Source: Pyrobaculum sp. (GTDB lineage: Archaea > Thermoproteota > Thermoprotei > Thermoproteales > Thermoproteaceae). From it: DNA of 13,896 bases. A program made the position numbers and the translations under genes. The notes under the pieces were generated by a model that saw nothing but the letters and a program-made list of their open reading frames with translations, was not told where the DNA came from and did not search any database. The DNA lies in contig WYEI01000006.1 in assembly GCA_009903905.1 (NCBI GenBank), forward strand, positions 1 through 13,896, in the 5' to 3' direction. Below are positions 7,642 through 13,896 of the stretch, piece after piece (within the stretch, counting starts at the first letter, position 1; the number at the start of each line of letters is the position of its first letter).

Positions 7642-8145
7642 CTACACCGGCGCCTCTACTCCCAGCCTCTTGAGCTCTTTTCTCAGTGCCCTATGGGCCG
7701 TTGGCCATATCCAAGCCAGCGCAGACGCGGCGTCCAATATCGCCGCTTCGGCCTCCCAGACGCGGATCCTCCACCGGGGGCTGTCTCTACAGCGTCTGGC
7801 CACATACAGCGCGGCCGCCAGCGCCCTTGCCAACGCAACGGCAACCCTCCTCACGTCCACGGGGCGCGGGATCAGCCTTTTGAGCCTGGCGGCTAGGGTG
7901 AGGGGGTCTGTGAGGTTTCCCAAAAAGTACGTGTCGCTTGGGCGCCACCCCAGCTTCAGGTAAAGCCTACCGCCGAGAAGCCAGAGGTAGCCCGAAAGCG
8001 GCCCAACCCGGACCTTCCCCACGTAGAGATACATGGCCTACGCCGGCAGTTTTTCTAAGCGGCCGTCTTGTGGAGTAAAGCCTCCGCCCAAAGCGACGGC
8101 TTTCCCCGCCCGCATCTCCCGGACGAGCTTCAACTCCCTAAACAT
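7642..8145 (-). pseudogene. Unknown gene (about 167 aa) interrupted by an in-frame TAG
   Basis: An ATG at 8145 opens MFRELKLVREMRAGKAVALG and continues to KLPA, where a TAG (8040-8038) occurs. One codon later, in the same frame, an ATG at 8034 opens a 130-residue frame beginning MYLYVGKVRVGPLSGYLWLL and ending LKRLGVEAPV. Codon use is similar on both sides of the TAG, and a TATA-like box sits about 25 nt before 8145, not before 8034. The simplest reading is one gene of about 167 codons with a nonsense mutation. Alternatives are re-initiation at 8034, giving a shorter functional protein, or a sequencing error. The second half is helical with an Ala/Arg-rich helix pair. I do not recognise the family, and it shows no Cas signature although it lies between two CRISPR arrays. 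Confidence 0.55.
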
Positions 8146-8406
8146 AATCGCCGAACCGCACAGTAATAAAAAATTATGTATAGATGAATGTAAAGAGCGG
8201 TTGCGAAAACTGAGACGGCTGACGGCGGCTGGGCGGCGGGGCTGGCCACATAAACATGTCAGAAACCATTTACAAATATAAAAACGTGTAACGGCGAACT
8301 AGACGCCCAAGCAGAAGACAGCAGGCGCCGCGCCTACGAGACTCCACCAACGCCGCTTACGGCGTTATCCTTTGCCACTCTACGTACCGCAAGCTAATCG
8401 ACGGTG
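8146..8406. other. Intergenic region between the interrupted gene and array 2
   Basis: It holds the promoter of the interrupted gene and AT-rich patches such as TTTACAAATATAAAAACG near 8268. Bases 8184-8202 (ATGAATGTAAAGAGCGGTT) resemble the central block of the CRISPR leaders, but no repeat follows, so any link is speculative. No gene is supported. Confidence 0.4.
8164..8176 (-). promoter_or_regulatory. Probable TATA box of the interrupted gene
   Basis: The minus-strand reading TAATTTTTTATTA is centred about 25 nt before the ATG at 8145. The distance is typical for leaderless transcription and is the main reason to place the original start at 8145. Confidence 0.45.
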
Positions 8407-8630
8407 GATATGTAGCCTCGTGAGATTCTGACTGACATGCTAGAGGTGCTAGATCGCCTCCTTCCCGCCGCCAATGTTTCAACCCTTCTTGAGATTCTAG
8501 AGGTTCGGCAGTACATCCGTAGATTCCTCCTCAACCTGGAGTTTCAACCCTTCTTGAGATTCTAGCCAGAGGATCTGGTGGTGTACCAAATATCGGTACG
8601 CCACCTTGTTTCAACCCTTCTTGAGATTCT
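8407..8630 (-). CRISPR. CRISPR array 2: 3 repeats plus a degenerate end repeat, transcribed leftward
   Basis: Read on the plus strand, the repeat GTTTCAACCC...GAGATTCT occurs at 8476-8498, 8541-8563 and 8608-8630, the exact reverse complement of the array 1 repeat. Spacers are 42 nt (8499-8540) and 44 nt (8564-8607). A fourth, eroded copy at about 8407-8429 keeps CCTCGTGAGATTCT; it lies 46 nt from the next repeat, a normal spacer length here, and is at the leader-distal end where decay is expected. The leader at 8631-8818 sets the leftward direction. Spacer 8564-8607 contains a near-palindrome, GGTGTACC...CGGTACGCC. No cas genes are nearby. Confidence 0.93.
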
Positions 8631-8818
8631 GGGGCTTGTGTGTTTGGTTCTTGTGGGTTTTTAAGTTTTTCTTCAGTTTTTGTAGGTTCGGCGGTCGGTT
8701 TGAGGCTTCGCTTTACATTCATTTCACACGGCGTTGGGTAAAATCGAGACGCCATTCTTCGGCGCCCCGCAAAAACAAAAACGGAAAAAAAGCGGAAAGG
8801 CGCGCCATTCTTCGCAGT
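8631..8818 (-). promoter_or_regulatory. CRISPR leader of array 2
   Basis: The reverse complement is homologous to the leader of array 1. It shows the same two CGAAGAATGGCG motifs (complement at 8803-8814 and 8750-8761), the same ACCCAACGCCGTGTGAAATG block, and CTTAAAAA (complement at 8658-8665) about 30 nt before the first repeat as a probable TATA box. The stretch between the two motifs differs, being A/T-run-rich here and mixed in leader 1, so the conserved blocks are likely to be the functional ones. Confidence 0.83.
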
Positions 8819-9042
8819 TGGCGGTTTTTGTAGGGCGTAGGCGGCGGGTGCAGTCTGCGGAGGTCCGACCGGGGGGAGGGGAGTGCAACGCGGCTTGGTG
8901 GATACGGGGCCGGGGTGGCGGGTTTACGTGGCGTCTCGGCCTGTGTGTATCTAGGAGTGGGCGTAGGCATGGCCTCGGTGGCTTGTTCTGTCTGCACGGC
9001 GGCTGTGTGTTTTCTGGGGTTGGTGGGGCTGAGGGGCCCTAA
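8819..9042. other. Intergenic region upstream of rpl5
   Basis: GC-rich sequence between the leader of array 2 and the rpl5 promoter. Open frames on both strands here lack any domain and are low-complexity. One of them is only an upstream extension of rpl5, which the TATA box argues against. Nothing else is supported. Confidence 0.45.
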
Positions 9043-9052
9043 AATTTATATA
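9043..9052 (+). promoter_or_regulatory. TATA box of the rpl5 operon
   Basis: AATTTATATA is a strong archaeal TATA element centred about 25 nt before the ATG at 9074. It indicates a leaderless start for the operon and rules out the longer upstream reading frame. Confidence 0.7.
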
Positions 9053-9073
9053 GGCTGTGGAGTGTGGGTGGCT

Positions 9074-9613
9074 ATGCCGAGTTGGAGGGAGCTTGTGCTT
9101 GTTAGGGATCACCCCATGCGGAGGGTGTTCATCGAGAAGGTGGTGGTGAATATAGGCGTCGGTACGGGGGGTGAGAGGCTTGAGAAGGCGGCTGAGTTGC
9201 TGAAGGAGCTTACGGGGGCTGAGCCTTCGAGGAGGAGGGCTAAGCGGTCGATTAAGGATTTCGGCATTAGGAAGGGTGAGCCGATAGGGGTCGCTGTCAC
9301 GCTTAGGAGGGATAAGGCTGTGGAGTTTTTGATGAAGGCGTTGCAGGCGGTTAACAACAGGGTTAAGCAGTCGAGCTTCGACGATAGGGGGAATGTGTGT
9401 TTCGGCATTAAGGAGCACATCACGATTCCGGGGGTTAAGTACGACCCGGCTGTGGGGATCTGGGGGATGGATGTCTGTGTGAAGCTTGCAAAGCCTGGCC
9501 TCAGGGTGCAGCGGAGGAGGAGGAAGAGGAGCAAGGTGGGCAAGGGGCAGCTGGTCACCAAGCAGGAGGCGGTGGAGTTTTTCACCAAGGTGCTTGGGGT
9601 GCAGGTTGATTGA
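9074..9613 (+). CDS. rpl5: 50S ribosomal protein uL5 (L5)
   Basis: The 179-residue product is archaeal ribosomal protein uL5, which binds 5S rRNA and sits in the central protuberance of the large subunit. The signature EKVVVNIGVGTGGERLEKA is at residues 21-39. The family's C-terminal part follows with IKEHITIPGVKYDPAVGIWG, MDVCVKLAKPG and a basic RRRRKRSK segment. The length fits archaeal L5. The open frame extends upstream to 8915, but the ATG at 9074 (MPSWRELVLV) is chosen because the TATA box lies about 25 nt before it and the extension is unlike ribosomal protein. No other ribosomal protein gene is present; it heads an operon with a phosphoesterase and an RNA methyltransferase, and its stop overlaps the next start by one base. 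Confidence 0.96.
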   Translation: MPSWRELVLVRDHPMRRVFIEKVVVNIGVGTGGERLEKAAELLKELTGAEPSRRRAKRSIKDFGIRKGEPIGVAVTLRRDKAVEFLMKALQAVNNRVKQSSFDDRGNVCFGIKEHITIPGVKYDPAVGIWGMDVCVKLAKPGLRVQRRRRKRSKVGKGQLVTKQEAVEFFTKVLGVQVD

Positions 9614-10116
9614 TGCGTGTAGGGGTTGTCTCTGACAGCCACGATAACGTTTCTGCGATTAGGAGAGCCGGGGAGGAGCTGAGGAGGCGTGGGGTCGGGC
9701 TTGTTCTCCACGCGGGGGACTGGGTGTCGCCTTTTTCCGCCCGCTTCCTCCGGGAGGCCTTGGGCGAGGGGGTGCGGATTGTCGGCGTCTGGGGTAACAA
9801 CGAGGGGGAGAGGCCCTACTTCCTCGAGGTGGCGAGGAAATTCGGCGTGGAGGTGGCGGGGGAGGCGGCTGAGCTTGAGGTAGCGGGGAGGAGGGTGGCG
9901 GTTTACCACGGCACGTCCCCGATCCTCTTGAGGGCTTTGGTGGAGTCTGGTCTCTACGACGTGGTGGTGTATGGCCACACGCATCAGGCCGTTGTGGAGA
10001 GGCGCGGCGGGACGCTGGTGGTTAACCCCGGCGAGCTCTGTGGTTGTTTGACCGGCAGATCCTCCTACGCGGTGGTGGACCTGGATAAGCTGGAGGTGGA
10101 TCTCCTCTTCCTGTGA
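9613..10116 (+). CDS. YfcE/MJ0936-type metallophosphoesterase
   Basis: A 167-residue, single-domain calcineurin-like phosphoesterase, probably cytoplasmic with a two-metal centre. Visible metal ligands are D8 and H10 in SDSHDN, D36 in HAGDWV, N62 in GNNE, H99 in VYHG, and H122/H124 in YGHTHQ; the set is complete, so the enzyme should be active. Relatives hydrolyse phosphodiesters such as bis-p-nitrophenyl phosphate in vitro, but their physiological substrate is not settled. The ATG at 9613 overlaps the rpl5 stop (TGATG), and GGGGTG about 12 nt upstream may serve as a ribosome binding site. A TTG three bases earlier is possible but less likely. It is cotranscribed with rpl5 and the methyltransferase, suggesting a link to RNA or nucleotide metabolism. 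Confidence 0.9.
   Translation: MRVGVVSDSHDNVSAIRRAGEELRRRGVGLVLHAGDWVSPFSARFLREALGEGVRIVGVWGNNEGERPYFLEVARKFGVEVAGEAAELEVAGRRVAVYHGTSPILLRALVESGLYDVVVYGHTHQAVVERRGGTLVVNPGELCGCLTGRSSYAVVDLDKLEVDLLFL
10092..10098 (+). promoter_or_regulatory. Shine-Dalgarno that decides a GTG start
   Basis: GGAGGTG inside the end of the phosphoesterase gene lies 14 nt before the GTG at 10113 and complements the archaeal 16S 3' end. It supports internal initiation at the overlapping GTGA junction. Confidence 0.5.
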
Positions 10117-11360
10117 CTTGGACGCCTGATGAGCTGGTTGCCTTCGTCGGCAGGGTGCTCTATGAGGTGGTGGAGCGGGGGCTTACCTTGGACTTCGCCT
10201 TTCAGAGGGTGAAGAGGGGGTGGCGGCGGCTGGAGAGCTTTAAGGTGTTTTACGACGTGTCTTTTGACGCGGTTAAGCACTACTTCCTTCTGCGGCATCT
10301 GGCGGCGAGGTTGCTGGGCTCGTCGGGGGCGAAGGCCGTGGCGCGGGCGTGGTTTATATACCGGGCAGATGCCGTCTTGTACAACAGAGATATGGTGGCG
10401 CGGTATAGGAAAAGGCTTCTGAAGAGGGCTAGGGGTAGCCCGGAGGAGGCGTTGCGCTCCATCGAGGAGCTGAGGGGGGATCCGGTGCGGTACCTATCGA
10501 CGAAGTACAGCTACCACCCCTCCATCGTGGAGGCCCTCCTTTCTAACCTCCCGCGGGAGGAGGTGGAGAGGATACTGGAGGCGGGCAACGCCACGTGGGT
10601 TTGGCTGAGGATAAACACCTTGAGGGCTGATGTGGATAAGGCGTTGAGGATGCTGGAGGGGGAGGCGGAGGTGGAGCCGCACCCCGCCATACCGTTTGCC
10701 GTCCTCCTCAGAAGCTCTAAGAGGCCTGTGCAGTATCTGACCGCGGTGAGGGAGTTCGTGGCGGTGCCGCAGGACCTCGCCTCGATCTACGCCGTCCTTT
10801 CGTTGCGCCCCAGCCCGGGGGACAGGGTCGTGGACCTCGCCGCGGCGCCTGGCATGAAGACGAGCCTCATTGCCCAGCTTGCCGAGGGCAGGGCCAAGAT
10901 AGTGGCTGTGGAGCTTTCCACGAAGCGGGTGTACAGGATGAAGCGCCTGCTGAAGCTTCTCGGCGCTGCGGATCAGGTGGAGGTGGTGCGGGCGGACTCG
11001 AGGAGGCTGAGGACTAGGCGCTTCGATAAGGCTCTTCTGGACGCGCCTTGTACGTCAAGCGGCGCCTTCACCAAGGAGCCTGCCACGAAGATATACCCAA
11101 GGCTGGAGGAGGCGGCGCGCTACAGCAGGTTGCAGAGGGAGCTTCTCGCCAACGCCTTGACGCTGGCAGACGAGGTGGTCTACGCCGTCTGTAGCATCCT
11201 GCCCCAGGAGGGGGAGGAGGTGGTGGCCGCGGTGGGCGGCCGGGCGGAGAAGCCCCACCCCGACCTCGCCCCGTCTTACCGAGGCGGCGTCGGCGGCAGG
11301 ACGTTTCCCCACATACATAGAAGCGAGGCGTTTTTCATCTCGCGTGTCACCCCTTCTTGA
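10113..11360 (+). CDS. RsmB/NSUN-family RNA 5-methylcytosine methyltransferase
   Basis: A 415-residue SAM-dependent enzyme of the NOL1/NOP2/Sun family, methylating C5 of cytosine in tRNA or rRNA. Residues 1-140 are helical and look like the NusB-like RNA-binding domain of bacterial RsmB. Motif I, VVDLAAAPGMKTSLIA, is at 239-254, an acidic SAM-binding strand IVAVELS follows, motif IV is LLDAPCTSSGAF (308-319, Cys313) and motif VI is YAVCSILPQEGEEV (357-370, Cys360). In this family the motif VI cysteine is the nucleophile and the motif IV cysteine helps release the product; both are present. The start is GTG, overlapping the previous stop (GTGA). The 3' end overlaps the convergent UPF0210 gene by 14 bp. 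Whether the target is rRNA or tRNA cannot be told from sequence alone. Confidence 0.93.
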   Translation: MTWTPDELVAFVGRVLYEVVERGLTLDFAFQRVKRGWRRLESFKVFYDVSFDAVKHYFLLRHLAARLLGSSGAKAVARAWFIYRADAVLYNRDMVARYRKRLLKRARGSPEEALRSIEELRGDPVRYLSTKYSYHPSIVEALLSNLPREEVERILEAGNATWVWLRINTLRADVDKALRMLEGEAEVEPHPAIPFAVLLRSSKRPVQYLTAVREFVAVPQDLASIYAVLSLRPSPGDRVVDLAAAPGMKTSLIAQLAEGRAKIVAVELSTKRVYRMKRLLKLLGAADQVEVVRADSRRLRTRRFDKALLDAPCTSSGAFTKEPATKIYPRLEEAARYSRLQRELLANALTLADEVVYAVCSILPQEGEEVVAAVGGRAEKPHPDLAPSYRGGVGGRTFPHIHRSEAFFISRVTPS

Positions 11361-12693
11361 GCCTCTCCACGCCGGGGGGCGCGGTGCCGCCTCTGGAGAC
11401 CAGCGGGATTTTGGAGTATCTTGAAACGTCCATCACGGCCACCGAGCCGTAGAGGCCGCCGAGGTCGTATACGTCGCCGGGCTTCGCGCCGGGGACCGGC
11501 ACCAGCCTCACCCCCAGCGGCTTGTCTAGATGGACGGCGAGCGCCATTACGTCTGCCACAAGCGCCGCCACCGCCTCCGGGCTCGCGTCGCCCGGTATCC
11601 CCACCATGTCTATGCCTGTGTTGCAGACGGCGGCCATGGCCTTGAGGGTGTCGAGGGTGAGGGCGCCTTCGGCCGCGGCTTTTGCCATGGCGGCGTCTTC
11701 GCTGACTGGTATGAAGGCGCCGCTGAGGCCTCCGATGGTGGAGGCGGCCATGGCGCCGCCCTTCTTGACGGCGTCTGTGAAGAGGGCTAGGGCGAAGACG
11801 GAGCCGGGCGCCCCCACCCTCGGCAGGCCGATGGCCTCGAGGACGGCGGCCACGGAGTCTCCCACCTTTGGCGAAGGCGCCACGCTCAGGTCCACCGCGC
11901 CGAAGGGCACCCCCAGCTCCTTGGCCACCTCCCTCCCCACCAGCTCGCCCAGCCTTGTGATCTTGAAGGCGGCCCGCTTGATGGCGTCGTGGAGAGTCCT
12001 CACGTCTGCGTCAGGCATGTTCCTCACCACGGCCTCGATGACCCCGGGGCCGCTTACTGCGATGTTTACCACGGCGTCTGGGAGGCCGAGGCCGTGGTAT
12101 GCGCCGGGCATGAACGGGACGTCTTCTGGCAGGTTGGCGGTGACGGCGAAGCGCGCCGCCGCGTGGGGCCTCATGGCGAGGATGATCTCGGCGGCCTTCT
12201 TAACTGCGTCTAGGTTGATGCCTGTCATGGTGGAGGCCGTGTTTAGGAAGCCTGCCAACCTGGCGGTGGTGTTCAACGCCTCCGGCAGCGCCTCCATGAG
12301 GGCCTTGTCGCCTCTGGAGGCGCCCATGTGTACAAACGCGGAGAAGCCGCCCACCATGTCGACGCCGTATTTCTCGGCGAGTTTGTCGAGGTGCCGCGCC
12401 ACCTCAACCGCGGCGGCCCCGTCGCCTATGGGCTCGAGCAAGATGGAGACGGGAGACACGGCCAGCCTCACGGTCACGATCCTCACCCCCAGCCGCGACG
12501 CCACCCGCTCCACCGCCGGCCTAAGCCGCTTTAGATACGGCTCAAGCACCTCCTCAAGCGCGGGCAACAGATCCCCCGGCGTCGGCCTGGCGGCGGGGAG
12601 GGTGTTTACGCTCAGCGTGACGGCTCTGATGTCTAGCTCCCTAAAGAGAAGCATCTCCAGGACTTCGCCGATTTCCCCGGGCTCAAATCTCAT
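11347..12693 (-). CDS. UPF0210 / DUF711 family protein
   Basis: A 448-residue protein of the UPF0210 (DUF711) family, whose biochemical role is not established. Family hallmarks seen are ITVRLAVSP-like IVTVRLAVSPVS (72-83), NTASTMTGINLD (151-162), DLSVAPSPKVGDSVAAVLEA (268-287), the glycine-rich KKGGAMAASTIGGLSGAFIP (310-329), NTGIDMVGIPGD (358-369) and the C-terminal SRGGTAPP. The length is normal for the family. The frame is open upstream to 12993, but that part is only the shadow of the ACT gene, and the ATG at 12693 overlaps the ACT stop by 4 nt (ATGA), so the two are translationally coupled. The same ACT-then-UPF0210 order is found in bacteria such as streptococci, suggesting a conserved partnership, perhaps with the ACT protein sensing a small ligand. 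Confidence 0.92.
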   Translation of the reverse strand: MRFEPGEIGEVLEMLLFRELDIRAVTLSVNTLPAARPTPGDLLPALEEVLEPYLKRLRPAVERVASRLGVRIVTVRLAVSPVSILLEPIGDGAAAVEVARHLDKLAEKYGVDMVGGFSAFVHMGASRGDKALMEALPEALNTTARLAGFLNTASTMTGINLDAVKKAAEIILAMRPHAAARFAVTANLPEDVPFMPGAYHGLGLPDAVVNIAVSGPGVIEAVVRNMPDADVRTLHDAIKRAAFKITRLGELVGREVAKELGVPFGAVDLSVAPSPKVGDSVAAVLEAIGLPRVGAPGSVFALALFTDAVKKGGAMAASTIGGLSGAFIPVSEDAAMAKAAAEGALTLDTLKAMAAVCNTGIDMVGIPGDASPEAVAALVADVMALAVHLDKPLGVRLVPVPGAKPGDVYDLGGLYGSVAVMDVSRYSKIPLVSRGGTAPPGVERLKKG

Positions 12694-12962
12694 ATCCTCT
12701 GCATGTACCGAAATACGTCTATGTGGTAGACGCCTACCATAACTCCCAGCCTCCGGCCCTCCTCCTCCAGCTCCTTCCTGAGCTGGGAGATGTCTACGTC
12801 GGCTTTTGAGATGTCCACGACCATGATCATGGAGAAGATATCCCGCACCACGGTCTGCGAGATGTCTACGATGTTGACGTTGTGGCGGGCTAAAACGTTC
12901 GATATGCCAGCCACGATGCCCACCCTGTCGGCCCCCAGCACAGCTACGACGGCCATCTCCAT
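12690..12962 (-). CDS. ACT-domain protein, UPF0237 family
   Basis: A 90-residue protein that is a single ACT domain, a small-ligand (often amino-acid) sensing fold. The strand-helix signature VVAVLGADRVGIVAGISNV is at residues 5-23, followed by NIVDISQTVVRDIFSMIMVV (30-49), with a second helix to about residue 73 and a final strand. It belongs with the UPF0237 proteins usually encoded next to UPF0210. A longer frame back to 13100 exists, but its N-terminus is unstructured; the ATG at 12962 has a TATA box 24 nt upstream and fits the family length. A second ATG two codons later is possible. Its ligand is unknown. Confidence 0.92.
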   Translation of the reverse strand: MEMAVVAVLGADRVGIVAGISNVLARHNVNIVDISQTVVRDIFSMIMVVDISKADVDISQLRKELEEEGRRLGVMVGVYHIDVFRYMQRI

Positions 12963-12981
12963 AGGCGGAGGTCCAGACTGG

Positions 12982-12990
12982 CTTATAAAA
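12982..12990 (-). promoter_or_regulatory. TATA box of the ACT-UPF0210 operon
   Basis: The minus-strand reading TTTTATAAG is centred about 24 nt before the ATG at 12962, the distance expected of a leaderless mRNA, and supports that start. Confidence 0.65.
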
Positions 12991-13099
12991 CATGACCTAG
13001 ACGGAGTACAGGTGGAGGAGCCGGCCTGGGCGCTGGAAACGGCGCGGCATCCGCCGTCTAGGGGCCCGGCCGATTGGCCGTCGGCGGCGCTGTGGCACA

Positions 13100-13113
13100 A
13101 TAATTATAATTAT
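13100..13113. promoter_or_regulatory. Perfect 14-bp AT palindrome in a divergent promoter region
   Basis: ATAATTATAATTAT equals its own reverse complement. It lies about 110 bp upstream of the ACT TATA box and about 45 bp upstream of the citrate synthase TATA box, surrounded by GC-rich DNA. It could be an operator for a dimeric regulator such as an Lrp-type protein, or an extra TATA-like element. Low-complexity AT sequence is often palindromic by chance, so the call is tentative. Confidence 0.35.
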
Positions 13114-13150
13114 CGACAGCTTCATTGCTTTGATGGACGTTGTGCCGATG

Positions 13151-13161
13151 TAATATATATA
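13151..13161 (+). promoter_or_regulatory. TATA box of the citrate synthase gene
   Basis: TAATATATATA is centred about 27 nt before the ATG at 13184. It supports that start and leaderless transcription. Confidence 0.65.
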
Positions 13162-13183
13162 TGGGGCGTTTAACACTTCCGCA

Positions 13184-13896
13184 ATGTATTTCCCCGGTCT
13201 TGAGGGCGTTGTGGTGAAAGAAACCAAGATTTGTCACATAGATCTTGAAAATTCCAAGATCTACTACCGGGGGTACGACCTGGAGGAGCTCGCCGAGAGG
13301 TCCACGTTTGAGGAGACCGCGTTTCTCCTCTGGCACGGCAACCTGCCTCGGAGGTCGGAGCTTGAGGAGTTCAGGAGGAGCCTCGCCCAGCACCGCATCC
13401 CGCCGAGCCACGTCAAGGACCTCCTGCTGAGGGCACCCCGCGCCGCGGAGCCCATAGACGTGTTGAGGACGGCGGTTTCGGCGATGGCGTTTGGGGAGGA
13501 TCTGAGGGATAAGTCGCCGCAGGTGGAGCTGTCGAGGGGGCTGAAGATCACGGGGGCCATGCCCTACATAGTTGCCGCGTTTGATAGGTCTAGGAGGGGG
13601 CTGGGGCCGGCGGAGCCCGCGGAGGCCGGAAGCCACGCCGAGTTCTTCCTATGGGCGTTGCGGGGCGAGAGGCCCACCCCGCGGGAGGTGAGGGCTCTCG
13701 ACGTCATGTTGATAATATACGCGGAGCACTCCATGAACAACAGCGCCTTCACGGCCGTTACCGTGGCCTCCACACTGGCCGACATGTACGCCGCCGTCAC
13801 GGCGGCGATAGCCAGCCTCAAGGGGCCGTTGCACGGCGGCGCCAACGTAGACGCCTCGCTGATGCTGGAGGAGGTGGGTGAGGCGAAAAACGTGGA
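13184..13896 (+). CDS. gltA: Citrate synthase, N-terminal part (runs off window)
   Basis: The first 237 residues of a citrate synthase, which condenses acetyl-CoA with oxaloacetate to citrate in the TCA cycle. The translation begins MYFPGLEGVVVKETKICHID. Family signatures are YYRGYDLEELAERSTFEETA (27-46) followed by FLLWHGNLP, the active-site histidine in YAEHSMNNSAFT (H182), and the second in GPLHGGAN (H217). The catalytic aspartate lies beyond the window. A short N-terminus without a targeting extension is typical of archaeal enzymes. It could instead be, or double as, a 2-methylcitrate synthase, which cannot be separated on this part. The ATG at 13184 follows a TATA box at the right distance. 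Confidence 0.95.
   Translation, partial: MYFPGLEGVVVKETKICHIDLENSKIYYRGYDLEELAERSTFEETAFLLWHGNLPRRSELEEFRRSLAQHRIPPSHVKDLLLRAPRAAEPIDVLRTAVSAMAFGEDLRDKSPQVELSRGLKITGAMPYIVAAFDRSRRGLGPAEPAEAGSHAEFFLWALRGERPTPREVRALDVMLIIYAEHSMNNSAFTAVTVASTLADMYAAVTAAIASLKGPLHGGANVDASLMLEEVGEAKNV

Noticed and set aside
8038..8040. TAG read as pyrrolysine
   Set aside because: Nothing in the window suggests pyl genes, and hyperthermophilic crenarchaea are not known to use pyrrolysine; a nonsense mutation or re-initiation is simpler.
8184..8202. Third CRISPR leader remnant, because of similarity to the ATGAATGTAAAG block
   Set aside because: Only about 12 bases match in a row and no repeat follows within the expected distance.
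6415..9040. cas genes associated with the two arrays
   Set aside because: I looked for Cas1, Cas2, Cas4, Cas5-8 and Csm/Cmr-like motifs in the open frames here and found none.
8915..9073. Upstream extension of rpl5
   Set aside because: A strong TATA box lies inside the extension, 25 nt before the ATG at 9074, and the extension is unlike any uL5 N-terminus.
9109..9984. 291-codon minus-strand frame antisense to rpl5 and the phosphoesterase
   Set aside because: Pro/Leu/Ser-rich, with no signature, and opposite two clear genes.
11522..12742. 406-codon plus-strand frame antisense to the UPF0210 gene
   Set aside because: It is Ala/Ser/Thr-rich with no domain and mirrors a well-supported gene on the other strand.
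12694..12993. 100-codon N-terminal extension of the UPF0210 protein
   Set aside because: It is the out-of-frame shadow of the ACT gene; the ATG at 12693 overlapping the ACT stop gives the normal family length.
1..13896. tRNA genes and C/D box sRNAs
   Set aside because: No cloverleaf with a GGTTCRA-type arm and no paired C and D boxes at proper spacing was found by eye; a dedicated scan could still find one.

Overview
The window looks like part of a hyperthermophilic crenarchaeal chromosome, most likely Thermoproteales and close to Pyrobaculum or Thermoproteus. The signs are GC-rich housekeeping genes, an archaeal uL5, short CRISPR repeats ending in GTTGAAAC, and TATA boxes centred about 25 nt before start codons, as expected for leaderless mRNAs. 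The genus is inferred from style only; no 16S or other decisive marker is present.

Left part (1-6414), an accessory region. A P-loop protein is cut by the window edge (1-164, minus). About 900 bases of decayed-looking sequence follow, ending in a possible remnant of a secreted-protein gene. Next is a 1502-residue minus-strand protein (1126-5634) with two P-loops, a predicted membrane hairpin, a STAND-like NTPase core and a long alpha-helical C-terminal half. It is AT-richer than the right half of the window and has its own TATA box. It is the best candidate here for an undescribed system, possibly a membrane-tethered STAND-type sensor or defence protein. Upstream of it lies a chimeric open frame (5755-6414) ending in a decayed C-terminal fragment of a HerA/DUF87-type ATPase.

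Middle part (6415-9040), a CRISPR locus without cas genes. Two small arrays with the same 23-nt repeat face each other: array 1 rightward (6977-7406, 7 repeats) and array 2 leftward (8407-8630, 3 good repeats plus one degenerate). Each has a homologous leader of about 190 nt on its outer side, with a duplicated CGAAGAATGGCG motif and a TATA-like box. Array 1 has an exact 70-bp duplication of its leader-proximal spacer-repeat unit. Between the arrays is a minus-strand gene that appears to be interrupted by an in-frame TAG. Processing and interference proteins must be encoded elsewhere.

Right part (9041-13896), dense GC-rich housekeeping genes. A plus-strand operon encodes ribosomal protein uL5, a YfcE-type metallophosphoesterase and an RsmB/NSUN-like RNA m5C methyltransferase, with overlapping stops and starts. 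It meets, tail to tail with a 14-bp overlap, a minus-strand pair coding for an ACT-domain protein (UPF0237) and a UPF0210/DUF711 protein. A divergent intergenic region with two TATA boxes and a 14-bp AT palindrome separates that pair from a citrate synthase gene that runs off the window.
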